NCBI GenBank assembly: GCA_031365425.1
Contig: JANLYB010000362.1
Span: 1-10,719, forward strand
Reading direction: 5' to 3'
Length of the DNA stretch: 10,719 nt
Source: JANXVY01 sp031365425
Lineage (GTDB): Bacteria; Pseudomonadota; Alphaproteobacteria; Rhizobiales; Hyphomicrobiaceae
Positions within the stretch are counted from its first letter, which is position 1; each line of letters opens with the position of its first letter. The notes under the pieces are model-generated. The model was given only the letters and a program-made list of their open reading frames with translations. It ran no database searches and was not told the origin of the DNA. This document shows, one piece after another, positions 1-5,926 of the stretch. Position numbers and translations under genes: made by a program.

Positions 1-30
1 AGGCCCATCACTTCCCACTTACCGCCCTCC

Positions 31-98
31 CCTTGTCATCGCCGGACTTGCTTGCCGTCGGACTTGATCCGTGGGGCCCGGCGCTCCATCCCCCAACA
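31..98. repeat. Degenerate REP-like intergenic repeat
   Basis: The stretch contains GTCATCGCCGGACTTG (35-50) followed by a second, related CCGTCGGACTTGATCCG (55-71) and then GGGGCCCGGCGCTCCATCC. Wording of the type 'GTCAT-GCCGG-CTTGA-CCGG-ATCCATC' is typical of abundant short palindromic intergenic repeats in alphaproteobacteria; this copy is imperfect and seems internally duplicated. The family assignment is from memory of such repeats, not from a search. Confidence 0.4.
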
Positions 99-162
99 GG
101 CGCAGCACAGCAAGATCAAGACCCCGCCCAAGCCACAGCCAAGGCACAAAAAGACTGGAGGT

Positions 163-246
163 CTGGAGGCTGCGCCTCCAGTGGGGCGTGGGGCTAGTCC
201 CACTGCTTGCGCAGCAAGCACCAATCCCTCCGCAGCCCGCCGGGCT
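163..246. repeat. Tandem cluster of four small perfect hairpins
   Basis: Four short inverted repeats follow each other: CTGGAGGC/GCCTCCAG (163-170/174-181, 3-base loop), GTGGG/CCCAC (188-192/199-203), TGCTTGC/GCAAGCA (204-210/214-220, 3-base loop) and AGCCC/GGGCT (234-238/242-246, 3-base loop). None is followed by a clear T-run on either strand, so simple terminators are unlikely. They may be part of, or border, the structured region to the right, or be a separate intergenic repeat. Short frames crossing them are low-complexity and unconvincing as proteins. Confidence 0.5.
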
Positions 247-269
247 CGGAGCTTTCAATAGTGAGGGTA

Positions 270-514
270 CGCGGGAGAGGTCCATGGACGGTTGAATGCT
301 GTTCTTACCGCCCGGCGGCCCCGCCGTTTTGTTAGTATGGGGATCTTGAGGCCGTTGCTGCGCGAGCCCCGAAGGAACAAGACCAGCACACCTCTCCCGC
401 GAATAAGTGCGGTGACCGCAAAGCCGTCCAACTGATCCGCGTCCGGACGTCGTAGACTGAACTACTGCAATGCAATCCGGGTCGCTGATGGATGACCGAA
501 TACCGCACCTATTC
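270..514 (-). ncRNA. Candidate structured RNA (unidentified)
   Basis: Long-range complementarity is dense. A perfect 12-bp pairing joins 270-281 (CGCGGGAGAGGT) to 390-401. Inside it, 297-301 pairs with 384-388, 344-348 with 378-382, and 313-317 with 322-326. A second domain is closed by 401-413 pairing with 502-514 at 12 of 13 positions, and 514-519 can pair with 595-600, so the element may extend to about 605. 285-291 can also pair with 424-430 across the two domains. The one mismatch in the 401-413/502-514 helix is A-C if + is transcribed but U-G if minus is transcribed, and a C(UUCG)G-type loop occurs only on the minus strand; both favour minus. I looked for hallmarks of tmRNA, RNase P RNA and SRP RNA and found none. 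No promoter is identified and ends are approximate. Confidence 0.45.
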
Positions 515-616
515 CCGCCTCCACCCGGATAACCCAGCTCGTCAGCCGTGACCCTCGCGTGGTGCGATAAAGCCAATCTCTCATGGACTTCAGGGGCGGG
601 GATAACTTTCTTCACC

Positions 617-689
617 TCCTCTCCCCGTCCTTCACAGGGAGAGGGTTAGGGTGAGGGGCGGCGGCAAAACGAGCGTGAGGGGCGGCAGC
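617..689. repeat. GGGAGAG hairpin plus short direct repeat
   Basis: CTCTCCC (619-625) and GGGAGAG (637-643) form a stem extendable to 617-645, with an 11-base loop. The arrangement 'CTCTCCCCGT...GGGAGAGGGTTAGGGTGAGGGG' resembles a common intergenic repeat of alphaproteobacteria (recollection, not searched). Immediately after it a 15-base unit GTGAGGGGCGGCGGC (651-665) recurs with one change at 675-689. The hairpin lies beyond the 3' end of the minus-strand gene at 726-989 and could help end its transcript, although no T-run follows. Confidence 0.5.
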
Positions 690-725
690 GAGGGTGAATG
701 GAAGCAGCTTAGAAAGCGTCACCGG

Positions 726-989
726 CTAAGCCGACAAAAACCGGCCCACCATCGGCACGAGCACGAACGCCGCAAATCCAGCCGTCGCCAAAATAAGCAC
801 AAATACGAACCGAAAATACTGCCCAGCAAACTCGATCTGATCAACCTCATCGCGCTCACTATCCGGTGGCGGAAACTGCGCGTCGAAACGCGCCGGAACG
901 GTATAACGCACAAGCCTGGCGTCGGGCGGCTTGGTTCCTGTGTCTTTCGGCCTGCGAACCCGCGGCACACTCGAAGGGCTGTCGGACAT
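726..989 (-). CDS. Small single-pass membrane protein, unknown function
   Basis: I do not recognise this 87-residue protein. Residues 1-55 are hydrophilic, proline- and charge-rich (predicted to be flexible). Residues about 59-82 form one strongly hydrophobic segment rich in F, V, A and L, followed by a short RFLSA tail, so it looks like a C-terminally anchored membrane protein with a cytoplasmic N-terminal tail. The ATG start at 989 is preceded by AGAGG with 5 bases of spacing, within a purine-rich GGGGAGAGGATCTT leader, which supports this start and the reading frame. It is divergent from the gene at 1199, with about 210 bases between; an AGACT-AA-AGTCT inverted repeat lies 20-32 bases upstream of the ATG. 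No homologous family can be named, and the evidence that it is real is the RBS plus the coherent hydrophobic segment. Confidence 0.6.
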   Translation of the reverse strand: MSDSPSSVPRVRRPKDTGTKPPDARLVRYTVPARFDAQFPPPDSERDEVDQIEFAGQYFRFVFVLILATAGFAAFVLVPMVGRFLSA

Positions 990-1009
990 AAGATCCTCTC
1001 CCCGAATAA

Positions 1010-1021
1010 AGACTAAAGTCT
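1010..1021. promoter_or_regulatory. Possible operator: AGACT-AA-AGTCT inverted repeat
   Basis: A 5-bp inverted repeat with a 2-base centre lies just upstream of the leader of the small membrane-protein gene (ATG at 989), where a minus-strand promoter would be expected. Its size and position suit binding of a dimeric repressor, but no cognate regulator is in the window and the -35/-10 elements are not clear, so this is only a candidate. Confidence 0.25.
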
Positions 1022-1198
1022 AACATCTTGTATGCGCAAGCGCGACAAAATTCTCAGCCTTCATGCCAACGCCTGAAATCCCGCAAACAAGCCAACAACT
1101 TAATACAACAGACTTCGCGCCGTAGAATTGTCAGCCCCCACACCGTCTGCTACCGCGTGTGGAACAGACTTTCCCTCAGGCAACAAGTGGAACGGCAA

Positions 1199-1798
1199 AT
1201 GCGGCAGCGTTGGAAACCGGCAATCGCTGCGAGCGCCGCCGTCGCAATGGGGCTTGGCCTGAACAACTGCGCGAACCAGTCCGACGACTTAACGAAAATC
1301 GAAAACCACAAAGCCGCCATTACCAAAATTCCCGTTGAGGTCGTCAACAAATGCGCGGCCAACCTGAACGTCAAACCGTTTGGGGACACCGGCACGCAAA
1401 CCTGGAAATTTCTTGAGCCCGTGGTGCCCGACGACAGGATAGCTTGCCTCCTTACGCCGAACTTCAGCTCACCTCTGCTACCTCGAACTGCCTATTACTC
1501 GGCGCGTATCGAGCAGGTGTCAGGTTCTCCTGGCAAGGCAGGAACCCAAACGCTTTACTGGTGCCAAATCCGGATCCATCCGGACACGAACAAGGTGGTG
1601 CTCATCGGGCATCAGGCTGGCTTTACGCTTACCGGGCGCACCAACGTTTTCAGCGGGGATACTGTCGAACTGGCAAAGAGGTGCGGTCTGCCGTTGGAAA
1701 GAGTGAAAACCCTCATTGATAAGGGTATCGATGCTTTGCTGCCACCAAAGCCATCCACCCCTCCATCGCTGGAGCGGCCTAAGGCGGATTCCCGATAG
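1199..1798 (+). CDS. Predicted secreted or lipoprotein-like protein, unknown
   Basis: I do not recognise this 199-residue protein. From the ATG at 1199 it has a basic N-terminus (MRQRWK), a hydrophobic alanine-rich core (residues 7-21) and a cysteine at 24 in the context LNNC. Position suits a lipobox, but Asn at -1 is atypical, so it may be a lipoprotein or be cut by signal peptidase I. The mature part carries four more cysteines (52, 83, 122, 162), which could form disulphides in the periplasm, and ends in a proline/charge-rich tail. The frame is open upstream to an ATG at 1028, but the extra 57 residues would bury the signal peptide, and GGAA lies 6-7 bases before 1199, so I chose that start. 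One 60-base block counted (1261-1320) is 50% GC, poorer than nuoF, hinting at a different origin. It converges on nuoF with 57 bases between the stops. Confidence 0.65.
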   Translation: MRQRWKPAIAASAAVAMGLGLNNCANQSDDLTKIENHKAAITKIPVEVVNKCAANLNVKPFGDTGTQTWKFLEPVVPDDRIACLLTPNFSSPLLPRTAYYSARIEQVSGSPGKAGTQTLYWCQIRIHPDTNKVVLIGHQAGFTLTGRTNVFSGDTVELAKRCGLPLERVKTLIDKGIDALLPPKPSTPPSLERPKADSR

Positions 1799-1815
1799 TC
1801 AAGTGGTCCAAATAA

Positions 1816-1842
1816 CAGGGTCTAGGGGACGAGCCCCCCCTG
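1816..1842 (-). terminator. Possible nuoF terminator
   Basis: Between the convergent stops, CAGGG (1816-1820) pairs with CCCTG (1838-1842) and GGGG (1825-1828) with CCCC (1834-1837), with a 5-base loop and an asymmetric TCTA bulge. Read on the minus strand the stem is followed by TTATTT, which fits a weak intrinsic terminator for the nuoE-nuoF transcript. The + strand side lacks a T-run. Confidence 0.4.
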
Positions 1843-1855
1843 GCCTTCACGTCCC

Positions 1856-3139
1856 TTACTCCGCCGCCACCTTCTGCGCCGCGTGGTACGCGTCGATCCG
1901 CGCCTCGATGACAGGCCGGAAATTGCGGATGAGCCCCTGAACCGGCCACGCTGCCGCTTCGCCCAACGCGCATATCGTATGCCCCTCGATCTGCTTGGTC
2001 ACATCAAACAGCAGATCGATCTCGCGCTTTTCGGCCTGCCCCTTGGCCATCCGCTCCAGCACGCGCCACATCCAGCCCGTGCCTTCGCGGCACGGCGTGC
2101 ACTGGCCGCAGCTTTCGTGCTTGTAGAAATACGCAAGCCGCGCGAACGCCTTGATGACGTCGGTCGACTTATCCATGACGATAATAGCCGCCGTCCCCAT
2201 GCCCGACTTGAGCTTGGACAACGCATCGAAATCCATCGTCAGGTCCTGGCAATCCGCTTCCGGAATGAGCGGCATCGACGACCCGCCCGGAATGATCGCA
2301 AGCAGGTTGTCCCACCCGCCGCGAATCCCGCCGCAATGACGCTCGACGAGTTCGCGGAACGGAATGCCCATTTCCTCCTCGACCACGCACGGCTCGTTCA
2401 CATGGCCGGAGATCTGGAACAGCTTGGTGCCGGTGTTGTTGGGCTTGCCGAGCGCTGCAAACCACGCTCCGCCGCGCCGCAGAATATCGGGCACCACCGC
2501 GATGCTCTCGACGTTGTTGACTGTCGTCGGCGCGCCCCACAGACCGACGTTGGCCGGGAACGGCGGCTTCAAACGCGGCTGGCCCTTTTTGCCCTCGATG
2601 CTTTCGAGCATCGCGGTTTCTTCGCCGCAGATATACGCGCCCGCGCCGTGATGAATGAAGAAGTCAAAATCCCAGCCGTGGATGTTGCCGGTTCCGATCA
2701 GCTTGGCCGCATACGCCTCGTCGATCGCAGCCTGCAGACGTTCCCGTTCGCGGATGTACTCGCCGCGAATGTAGATGTACGAGACATGCGCCCGCATCGC
2801 GAACGAGGCGAGCAGCGCGCCCTCGATCAGCAGATGCGGATCGTGCCGCATGATCTCGCGATCCTTGCACGAACCCGGTTCGCTCTCGTCGGCATTGATG
2901 ACGAGATACGACGGCCGCGCATCCGCCTTGGGCATAAAGCTCCACTTCAGACCGGTCGGGAAGCCCGCACCGCCGCGCCCGCGCAACCCCGAAGCCTTCA
3001 CCTCGTTGATGATGGCATCATGGCCCTTATCGATGAAGCTCTTGGTGTTGTCCCAAGCCCCCCGCGCCCGCGCACCTTTCAGGCTTGCATCATGGAAGCC
3101 GTAGAGATTCTGAAAGATCCGGTCTTTGTCAGCAAGCAT
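1856..3139 (-). CDS. nuoF: NADH-quinone oxidoreductase subunit F (complex I, NADH/FMN site)
   Basis: NuoF is the flavoprotein of the peripheral arm of respiratory complex I: it oxidises NADH, passes electrons to FMN, then to [4Fe-4S] cluster N3. The 427 residues match the family's length. Visible motifs: the glycine-rich nucleotide-binding loop RGRGGAGFPTG (53-63), the FMN/NADH-site segment GAGAYICGEETAML (165-178), APTTVNNVES (about 203-212), and the N3 ligands CGQCTPC (Cys344, 347, 350) plus Cys390. I start at the ATG at 3139 (MLADKDRIF...), which fits known alphaproteobacterial N-termini and has GGGA 9 bases upstream; an in-frame TTG at 3154 would add five residues. It is not the longer HoxF/FdsB type, which carries a fused NuoE-like domain. 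Upstream in the same direction are a small membrane protein and nuoE; nuoG, usually next, is absent: transcription runs into a possible terminator and a convergent unrelated gene. Confidence 0.97.
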   Translation of the reverse strand: MLADKDRIFQNLYGFHDASLKGARARGAWDNTKSFIDKGHDAIINEVKASGLRGRGGAGFPTGLKWSFMPKADARPSYLVINADESEPGSCKDREIMRHDPHLLIEGALLASFAMRAHVSYIYIRGEYIRERERLQAAIDEAYAAKLIGTGNIHGWDFDFFIHHGAGAYICGEETAMLESIEGKKGQPRLKPPFPANVGLWGAPTTVNNVESIAVVPDILRRGGAWFAALGKPNNTGTKLFQISGHVNEPCVVEEEMGIPFRELVERHCGGIRGGWDNLLAIIPGGSSMPLIPEADCQDLTMDFDALSKLKSGMGTAAIIVMDKSTDVIKAFARLAYFYKHESCGQCTPCREGTGWMWRVLERMAKGQAEKREIDLLFDVTKQIEGHTICALGEAAAWPVQGLIRNFRPVIEARIDAYHAAQKVAAE

Positions 3140-3264
3140 ATCAGCAGTTCCCAAAATCTTAAGTCGCGCCGTCGTGCCGGGGGAAGCCCTTTTCGAGCAT
3201 CAAGCTCGTCACTCTAGCCAAAGCGATAGCCCCCTGACCACCACTTCGTTTGTACATCGCCACA

Positions 3265-3435
3265 TCACCGAGTCTGCTGCGACCAGGCCAGCAAACCCGC
3301 CCCGCCGCCAAGCGCTATGGCCCAGAACAGACTAGTATCGAACGACGCTTTCAGCACCACATATTGCAGCACAAAGAAAAACCCCGCCGCCGTCACGGTC
3401 TTCAATGCGATATCGATCAGCTGCGCCCGGCTCAT
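3265..3435 (-). CDS. Small two-helix membrane protein between nuoE and nuoF
   Basis: This 56-residue protein has two predicted membrane helices (about 10-29 and 33-52) joined by a short KASFDTS turn, a basic/amphipathic N-terminus (MSRAQLID) and a glycine-rich stretch (GGGAG) in helix two. Its ATG overlaps the nuoE stop as ATGA (TGA at 3434-3432, ATG at 3435-3433), which implies translational coupling with nuoE. The frame continues upstream, but that would lie inside nuoE. About 125 bases separate its stop from nuoF, with no obvious terminator, so the three genes probably share a transcript. Small uncharacterised open frames are known between nuoE and nuoF in alphaproteobacteria; I cannot assign a function. 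Position suggests an accessory or assembly role for complex I or simply a co-transcribed membrane protein (inference). Confidence 0.75.
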   Translation of the reverse strand: MSRAQLIDIALKTVTAAGFFFVLQYVVLKASFDTSLFWAIALGGGAGLLAWSQQTR

Positions 3436-4043
3436 TTCGCCCCAACCGGCGTCTTGAGCGTGGTCGGCCCGCTCTTGGGGCACGAGGCCGTGCGCCCGAT
3501 CTGCGAACCAGGCTTCGGCGGCGTACCCTTGGCGAAGTCCTCAAGCATCTTTTCAAGAATTTCCGGCGTCAGATCCTCGTAGGTATCCTTGAAAATCTGC
3601 ACCATCGGCGCGTTGGCGCACGATCCCAGGCACTCGACCTCTTCCCACGAAAACTTGCCGTCCCCCGACAGCTCATGGCTATGCTCGGCGATCTTGTGCT
3701 TGCAGACGTCGATCAGCTTGTCCGCCCCGCGCAGCAGACACGGCGTCGTGCCGCATACTTGAACGTGCGCCGCCGTGCCGACCGGAGACAACTGGAACAT
3801 CGTATAGAACGTCGCGATTTCGTAGACGCGAATGTAGGCCATGCCCAGCATATCGGCGACAGTGCGGATAGCAGGCTCCGTGCACCAGCCCTCCTGCTCC
3901 TGCGCGCGCCACAACAGCAAAATCACCGCAGACGCCTGCTTTCCAGCCGGGTACTTGGTGATCGTCGCATTAGCCCAGGCCAGATTTTCCGGCGAAAAAG
4001 CAAAATGGCTCGGCTGCTCGGGATGCAAGCGGCGGTTCGACAT
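3432..4043 (-). CDS. nuoE: NADH-quinone oxidoreductase subunit E (complex I, [2Fe-2S] N1a)
   Basis: NuoE is the 24-kDa-type subunit of complex I, a thioredoxin-fold protein that holds [2Fe-2S] cluster N1a next to NuoF. The 203-residue product has the helical N-terminal domain (about 15-85, with YPAGKQASAVI and VYEIATFYTMF) and the cluster ligands CGTTPC (Cys97, Cys102) and CLGSC (Cys138, Cys142), followed by NAPMVQI. The C-terminal tail rich in Pro/Gly/Lys (174-203) resembles alphaproteobacterial NuoE. I start at the ATG at 4043 because GGAG lies 9 bases upstream and family similarity starts there; the frame stays open to 4214 but the added residues look non-coding. It heads the cluster nuoE - small membrane gene - nuoF. 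nuoD, the usual upstream neighbour, is missing; instead there is a hairpin-rich spacer and an unrelated membrane gene. Confidence 0.96.
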   Translation of the reverse strand: MSNRRLHPEQPSHFAFSPENLAWANATITKYPAGKQASAVILLLWRAQEQEGWCTEPAIRTVADMLGMAYIRVYEIATFYTMFQLSPVGTAAHVQVCGTTPCLLRGADKLIDVCKHKIAEHSHELSGDGKFSWEEVECLGSCANAPMVQIFKDTYEDLTPEILEKMLEDFAKGTPPKPGSQIGRTASCPKSGPTTLKTPVGAK

Positions 4044-4207
4044 CGTTGAAGGCTCCGAAGGCGTTGAGCGCGACGCACAACCCGCCGCGTCCTTGTCCCT
4101 ACCTTGGATGCGCCCCGCAAGCAAGAAACCCGGCCACCACACCCGCCCGACCGCTGCTAAAGACGAATAGTTTGACCACCCTCTGACCAAAGCCACCGCC
4201 ACTTGAG

Positions 4208-4358
4208 CGGCCATCCTTATGGCCGAAGCGCCGAAGCGGCGCCGGGCCGAGGCCCGGACTCAAACGATTGGCCTCCTTCAGGTCAAGCCTTTGAAAGCAA
4301 GAAAAGCGGTCAAAGGCCGCCGGCGCTCATGCGCCGCGCTCGCCTCTCGGGGCGAGCG
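4208..4358. repeat. Spacer packed with six inverted repeats
   Basis: The 323 bases between nuoE and the four-helix gene hold no supported gene, but six stems lie nearly end to end: CGGCC/GGCCG (4208-4212/4221-4225), GCGCC/GGCGC (4228-4232/4238-4242), CCGGGCC/GGCCCGG (4242-4248/4251-4257), GCCTTTGA/TCAAAGGC (4287-4294/4310-4317), CGGCGC/GCGCCG (4321-4326/4331-4336) and CGCTCGCC/GGCGAGCG (4337-4344/4351-4358). The last begins 8 bases beyond the stop of the gene at 4367-4786, so it may end or protect that transcript. No strong T-run is seen. The cluster could also be a leader of the nuoE transcript. Confidence 0.6.
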
Positions 4359-4366
4359 TAACAGCA

Positions 4367-4786
4367 TCAGGGCCGTGCCGGCTGCTCGATCCCCGGCTTC
4401 TTCAGCAGTTCCCGCGGATTCTCAATGATATTCGCCGCCCGGTCGTAGCCAAACAGCGACCCTAGCCACCCCAGCAGCAGCAGCCCTGTCGCCAATGGCG
4501 CTAAAAACAGCGACAACTGCGACCCGACCCGCAGCAAGCTCGTCCACACGAGCCACAGGACGAACCCGAGCCCCACGATCATCCACCCGCGTGCATCGCC
4601 CACGGACGCCGCAAACAACACCCCGACCACGAGCGACACCAACCCAATCATGATCGGCACCGCCGGCAGATCCGCATGAAACGCGCCCATCGGCCAGCTG
4701 TTGCGCACGGCGAAAAGCCGGTATGTCGAGAGGCTGAGACCAAAACCAAAGGCCATCATAGCAAGATAGGAGAGGTTATCGAACAC
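4367..4786 (-). CDS. Four-helix integral membrane protein, unknown function
   Basis: This 139-residue protein is mostly hydrophobic, with four predicted membrane segments (about 6-25, 42-61, 66-86, 91-112) and a short polar C-terminal tail (about 113-139) containing ENPRELLKKPG. The start is a GTG at 4786, supported by AGGAG (4799-4795) 8 bases upstream; there is no competing ATG until residue 10, which would cut into helix one. I do not recognise a family. No charged catalytic or metal-binding cluster stands out, so it is not obviously an enzyme or an ion-translocating Nuo subunit (NuoA, NuoJ and NuoK motifs are not visible). It lies upstream of nuoE in the same direction but is separated by 323 bases of hairpin-rich DNA, so co-transcription is doubtful. 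Upstream is a long AT-rich divergent region. Confidence 0.75.
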   Translation of the reverse strand: MFDNLSYLAMMAFGFGLSLSTYRLFAVRNSWPMGAFHADLPAVPIMIGLVSLVVGVLFAASVGDARGWMIVGLGFVLWLVWTSLLRVGSQLSLFLAPLATGLLLLGWLGSLFGYDRAANIIENPRELLKKPGIEQPARP

Positions 4787-5013
4787 AGCTTAGGCTCCTG
4801 GACACGGCAGATGTGAAAACCAGTTTGATGAAATACTCCTAGTAGCCTAACCTTTTTTAAGCCACTCTGTTTGCCCAGTGCGGTTAAGACCTATCTGCCT
4901 TCCCGGACTTCAGCCTTGCTGTCGCAACACGGCACCAATAGATCCAAAACACAACACCGCGCGTTCAACCGAGGAGCAACGTTTTTTTCTCAGCCCATTT
5001 GATATAAATGTTA

Positions 5014-5053
5014 GCCGGACCTGAGCAAAACGAAGCTCATTTTTGAGCCCGGC
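5014..5053. other. Two-part hairpin in AT-rich region
   Basis: GCCGG (5014-5018) pairs with CCGGC (5049-5053), and within it TGAGC (5022-5026) pairs with GCTCA (5035-5039). The same GCTCA can alternatively pair with TGAGC at 5044-5048 around a TTTT loop, so two mutually exclusive folds exist. This may be part of a leader, a small RNA or an operator; there is no supporting context. Confidence 0.35.
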
Positions 5054-5271
5054 GCTCTGGTATCATTGATATTTCAGCTCGATCAAACCATTTAGCTAAG
5101 ACATCGTCTCACGTGACTTTGCTGACAACAATACATTGCGAAAGCAGTTATTCTAATCCGTTGGGTTGTCGCCACTTGTACACAACCTAGTTATGTGGCG
5201 CGTATTTGACCTCATCGGCGAAGGTCCGGCGGCACACTGAGAGGCAATTGCTGGTCCACAAAAGAACAAAA

Positions 5272-5277
5272 AAAGGA
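5272..5277 (+). promoter_or_regulatory. Ribosome binding site for GTG start of NYN gene
   Basis: AAAGGA lies 7 bases before the GTG at 5285, and no ATG in frame lies near the conserved N-terminus. This site decides for the GTG start. Confidence 0.75.
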
Positions 5278-5284
5278 CATTGAA

Positions 5285-5914
5285 GTGCACATCTATAAGA
5301 ATGAACGGATTGCCCTCTTCATCGACGGCGCCAATCTTTATGCCACTGCCAAGTCGCTCGGCTTCGACATCGACTACAAGCGTTTGCTGAATGTCTTCCG
5401 CAACGAGGGCAACTTAATCCGTGCCCTGTATTACACCGCCCTCGCCGAGGACCAGGAATACTCGTCGATCCGCCCGTTGATCGATTGGCTCGACTACAAC
5501 GGCTACACCATGGTCACCAAGCCGACCAAGGAGTTCACCGACGCTACCGGCCGTCGCAAGGTCAAGGGCAACATGGACATCGAGCTGGCTGTCGATGCGA
5601 TGCGTCTGGCCGATAATCTCGACCACATCGTCCTGTTCTCCGGCGACGGCGACTTCCGCAGCCTCGTTGCCGCGCTACAGCAAAAGGGCAAGCGCGTCAG
5701 CGTCATTTCCACGCTTCAAACTCAGCCGCCGATGGTTGCCGACGAACTTCGCCGCCAAGCCGACCAATTTGTCGACATCGCCGACCTCGAGCAAAAGATC
5801 TGCCGTGACCCCGGCCAGCAGCGCCCGCAGCGCGAACCCAGCCGGGCCTATTCGTCGCGCTCCGCACCGCAGGCGTCACGCGACATCAATTTACAAGACA
5901 TCGAGGAAATCTGA
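5285..5914 (+). CDS. LabA-like NYN/PIN-fold domain protein (putative ribonuclease)
   Basis: The 209-residue protein has a complete NYN (DUF88/LabA-type) domain over about residues 8-170, a PIN-like fold expected to bind divalent metal and cleave RNA. Visible acidic signature: FIDGANLY (Asp14, Asn17), KGNMDIELAVDAM (Asp98, Asp104) and FSGDGDF (Asp121, Asp123), with KGKRVSVIS and an ADQFVDI segment (160-165) after it. Residues 173-209 are a polar, Arg/Gln/Pro/Ser-rich tail likely disordered, ending in DIEEI. The start is a GTG with AAAGGA 7 bases upstream. Only 12 bases separate its stop from the uracil-DNA glycosylase start, so the two form an operon. Family members act as RNases or regulators, but the substrate here is unknown; all expected metal-binding acids appear present, so it is probably active (inference). 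Confidence 0.9.
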   Translation: MHIYKNERIALFIDGANLYATAKSLGFDIDYKRLLNVFRNEGNLIRALYYTALAEDQEYSSIRPLIDWLDYNGYTMVTKPTKEFTDATGRRKVKGNMDIELAVDAMRLADNLDHIVLFSGDGDFRSLVAALQQKGKRVSVISTLQTQPPMVADELRRQADQFVDIADLEQKICRDPGQQRPQREPSRAYSSRSAPQASRDINLQDIEEI

Positions 5915-5926
5915 CGGACATCCGGC

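Larger units (their letters stand above)
4787..5284. other. AT-rich divergent intergenic region, no gene seen
   Basis: These 498 bases between the divergent membrane-protein and NYN genes hold no credible open frame. One 60-base block counted (4981-5040) is 40% GC, far below the coding regions. There is a run of seven T (4982-4988), a TATAAA at 5003-5008, a CACGTG at 5110-5115, and a weak + strand promoter-like pair TTGTCG (5166-5171) with TAGTTA (5188-5193) at 16-base spacing. No known riboswitch or RNA motif was recognised. The promoters of both flanking genes presumably lie here; an unannotated small RNA is possible. Confidence 0.5.

Noticed and set aside
270..401. Retron-type RNA (12-bp terminal inverted repeat, about 130 bases)
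   Set aside because: No reverse transcriptase or effector gene is visible in the window, and the pairing continues into a second domain; only DNA left of position 1 could rescue the idea.
262..605. Identity as tmRNA, RNase P RNA or SRP RNA
   Set aside because: I did not find the tag-coding AND-type peptide, the GTTCGA T-loop with CCA end, the GAAAGTCCGGGC core of RNase P RNA, or the SRP GGTCCGGAAGGAAGCAGC core on either strand.
19..615. 198-codon open frame on the minus strand with GTG start and an adjacent AGGAG
   Set aside because: The translation is low-complexity and crosses the hairpin cluster and the complementary RNA segments; the AGGAG touches the start codon and belongs to a common GGGAGAG repeat. 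RNA structure explains the region better than a protein.
1883..3217. 444-codon open frame on the + strand
   Set aside because: It lies antisense to nuoF, is rich in Arg/His/Pro as expected from a GC-rich shadow, and matches no family; nuoF on the other strand is certain.
1856..4043. NAD-dependent formate dehydrogenase or hydrogenase diaphorase subunits (suggested by fdhD nearby)
   Set aside because: NuoE and NuoF have separate, complex I-type lengths, without the HoxF/FdsB fusion, and no catalytic formate dehydrogenase or hydrogenase gene is adjacent; fdhD is 7 kb away on the other strand.
4044..4214. N-terminal extension of nuoE by 57 residues
   Set aside because: NuoE similarity and a good RBS place the start at 4043; the extension has no family counterpart.
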